From Luzula sylvatica (Eukaryota; Streptophyta; Magnoliopsida; Poales; Juncaceae): 64,000 bases of DNA. Location: positions 54,210,855-54,274,854 of the forward strand of contig OX326960.1 of NCBI GenBank assembly GCA_946800325.1. The letters run 5' to 3'. The number at the start of each line of letters is the position of its first letter. The stretch's first letter is position 1. The position numbers and the translations under genes were made by a program. Positions 63,836 through 64,000 of the stretch are shown here, piece after piece. The notes beneath the pieces were generated by a model. That model did not search any database. It saw only the letters and a list, made by a program, of their open reading frames with translations, and was not told the DNA's origin.

Positions 63836-64000
63836 CATTGTGATCTTTTCATAAACATTCAATGTTTATCTTATCAATTTAACTACGTATATCCAACATA
63901 TGTACACATGTATTTAATATACACATTACTAATTTCATGTCCGTTTTAATATATATTTTTTCAGAGTTCGAGTTAATTCGAACCGGACCTATATTGAATC

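Overview
The window is nuclear DNA of a flowering plant, most likely a eudicot. It is AT-rich, has short GT-AG introns, and carries plant-only families: a PLS-DYW PPR editing factor, a group II ERF factor, a pollen-type LRR kinase and a CID-type PAM2/Smr protein. Many MITE, Mutator, hAT, Helitron, SINE and LTR-like repeats surround them. I cannot name the species.

Layout. 1-11.4 kb has no protein gene. It holds tRNA-derived SINE heads, a cluster of five foldback elements alternating with (TA)n tracts (3.9-5.9 kb), a hAT element with an exact 8-bp target duplication (6.13-6.64 kb), a degenerate TTCGGGT repeat field and a 1.4-kb foldback. An intronless ERF gene lies at 11.85-12.46 kb. 13.7-19.86 kb is a 6.15-kb Mutator-like element with a decayed transposase fragment, a decayed plant-transposon ORF, LTR-like repeats with arrays of short palindromes, and a 1-kb inverted repeat. 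21.3-25.05 kb holds a Helitron followed by a long-TIR element that seems to carry two exons of an unknown gene. 27.1-30.0 kb has an LPA66-type PPR gene and, convergent to it, a DUF985 cupin gene. 31.34-33.21 kb is a Mutator-family element made of nested palindromes with an exact 9-bp duplication. Just beyond it is a promoter-like stretch with E2F sites but no gene I recognise. 35.7-37.45 kb is a GH28 polygalacturonase on the minus strand. 37.5-43.3 kb is repeat-rich.

The gene-dense right part is: PRK3-like receptor kinase (+, 43.3-45.5 kb), EMB1270-type PPR-SMR (-, 45.8-50.4 kb), RECQL3 helicase (+, 51.2-54.9 kb, divergent from EMB1270), a class 3 lipase (-, 55.1-57.5 kb) and a CID7-like protein (-, 60.6-62.3 kb). 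These genes do not form a pathway; it is an ordinary plant gene neighbourhood. Two act in chloroplast RNA processing (LPA66-like, EMB1270), one in DNA repair (RECQL3), two at the cell surface or wall (PRK-like, polygalacturonase).

Exon-intron models were built by hand from splice signals, reading phase and remembered family conservation. Every multi-exon model closes in frame: cupin 190 aa, polygalacturonase 487, PRK-like 695, EMB1270 1436, RECQL3 723, lipase 634, CID7-like 471. The most unusual gene feature is in RECQL3, which needs an 8-nt and a 4-nt microexon and one GC-AG intron to keep its helicase motifs. The most unusual non-genic features are the palindrome arrays of the 15.8-17.6 kb repeats, the nested-palindrome Mutator element and the foldback/(TA)n cluster.
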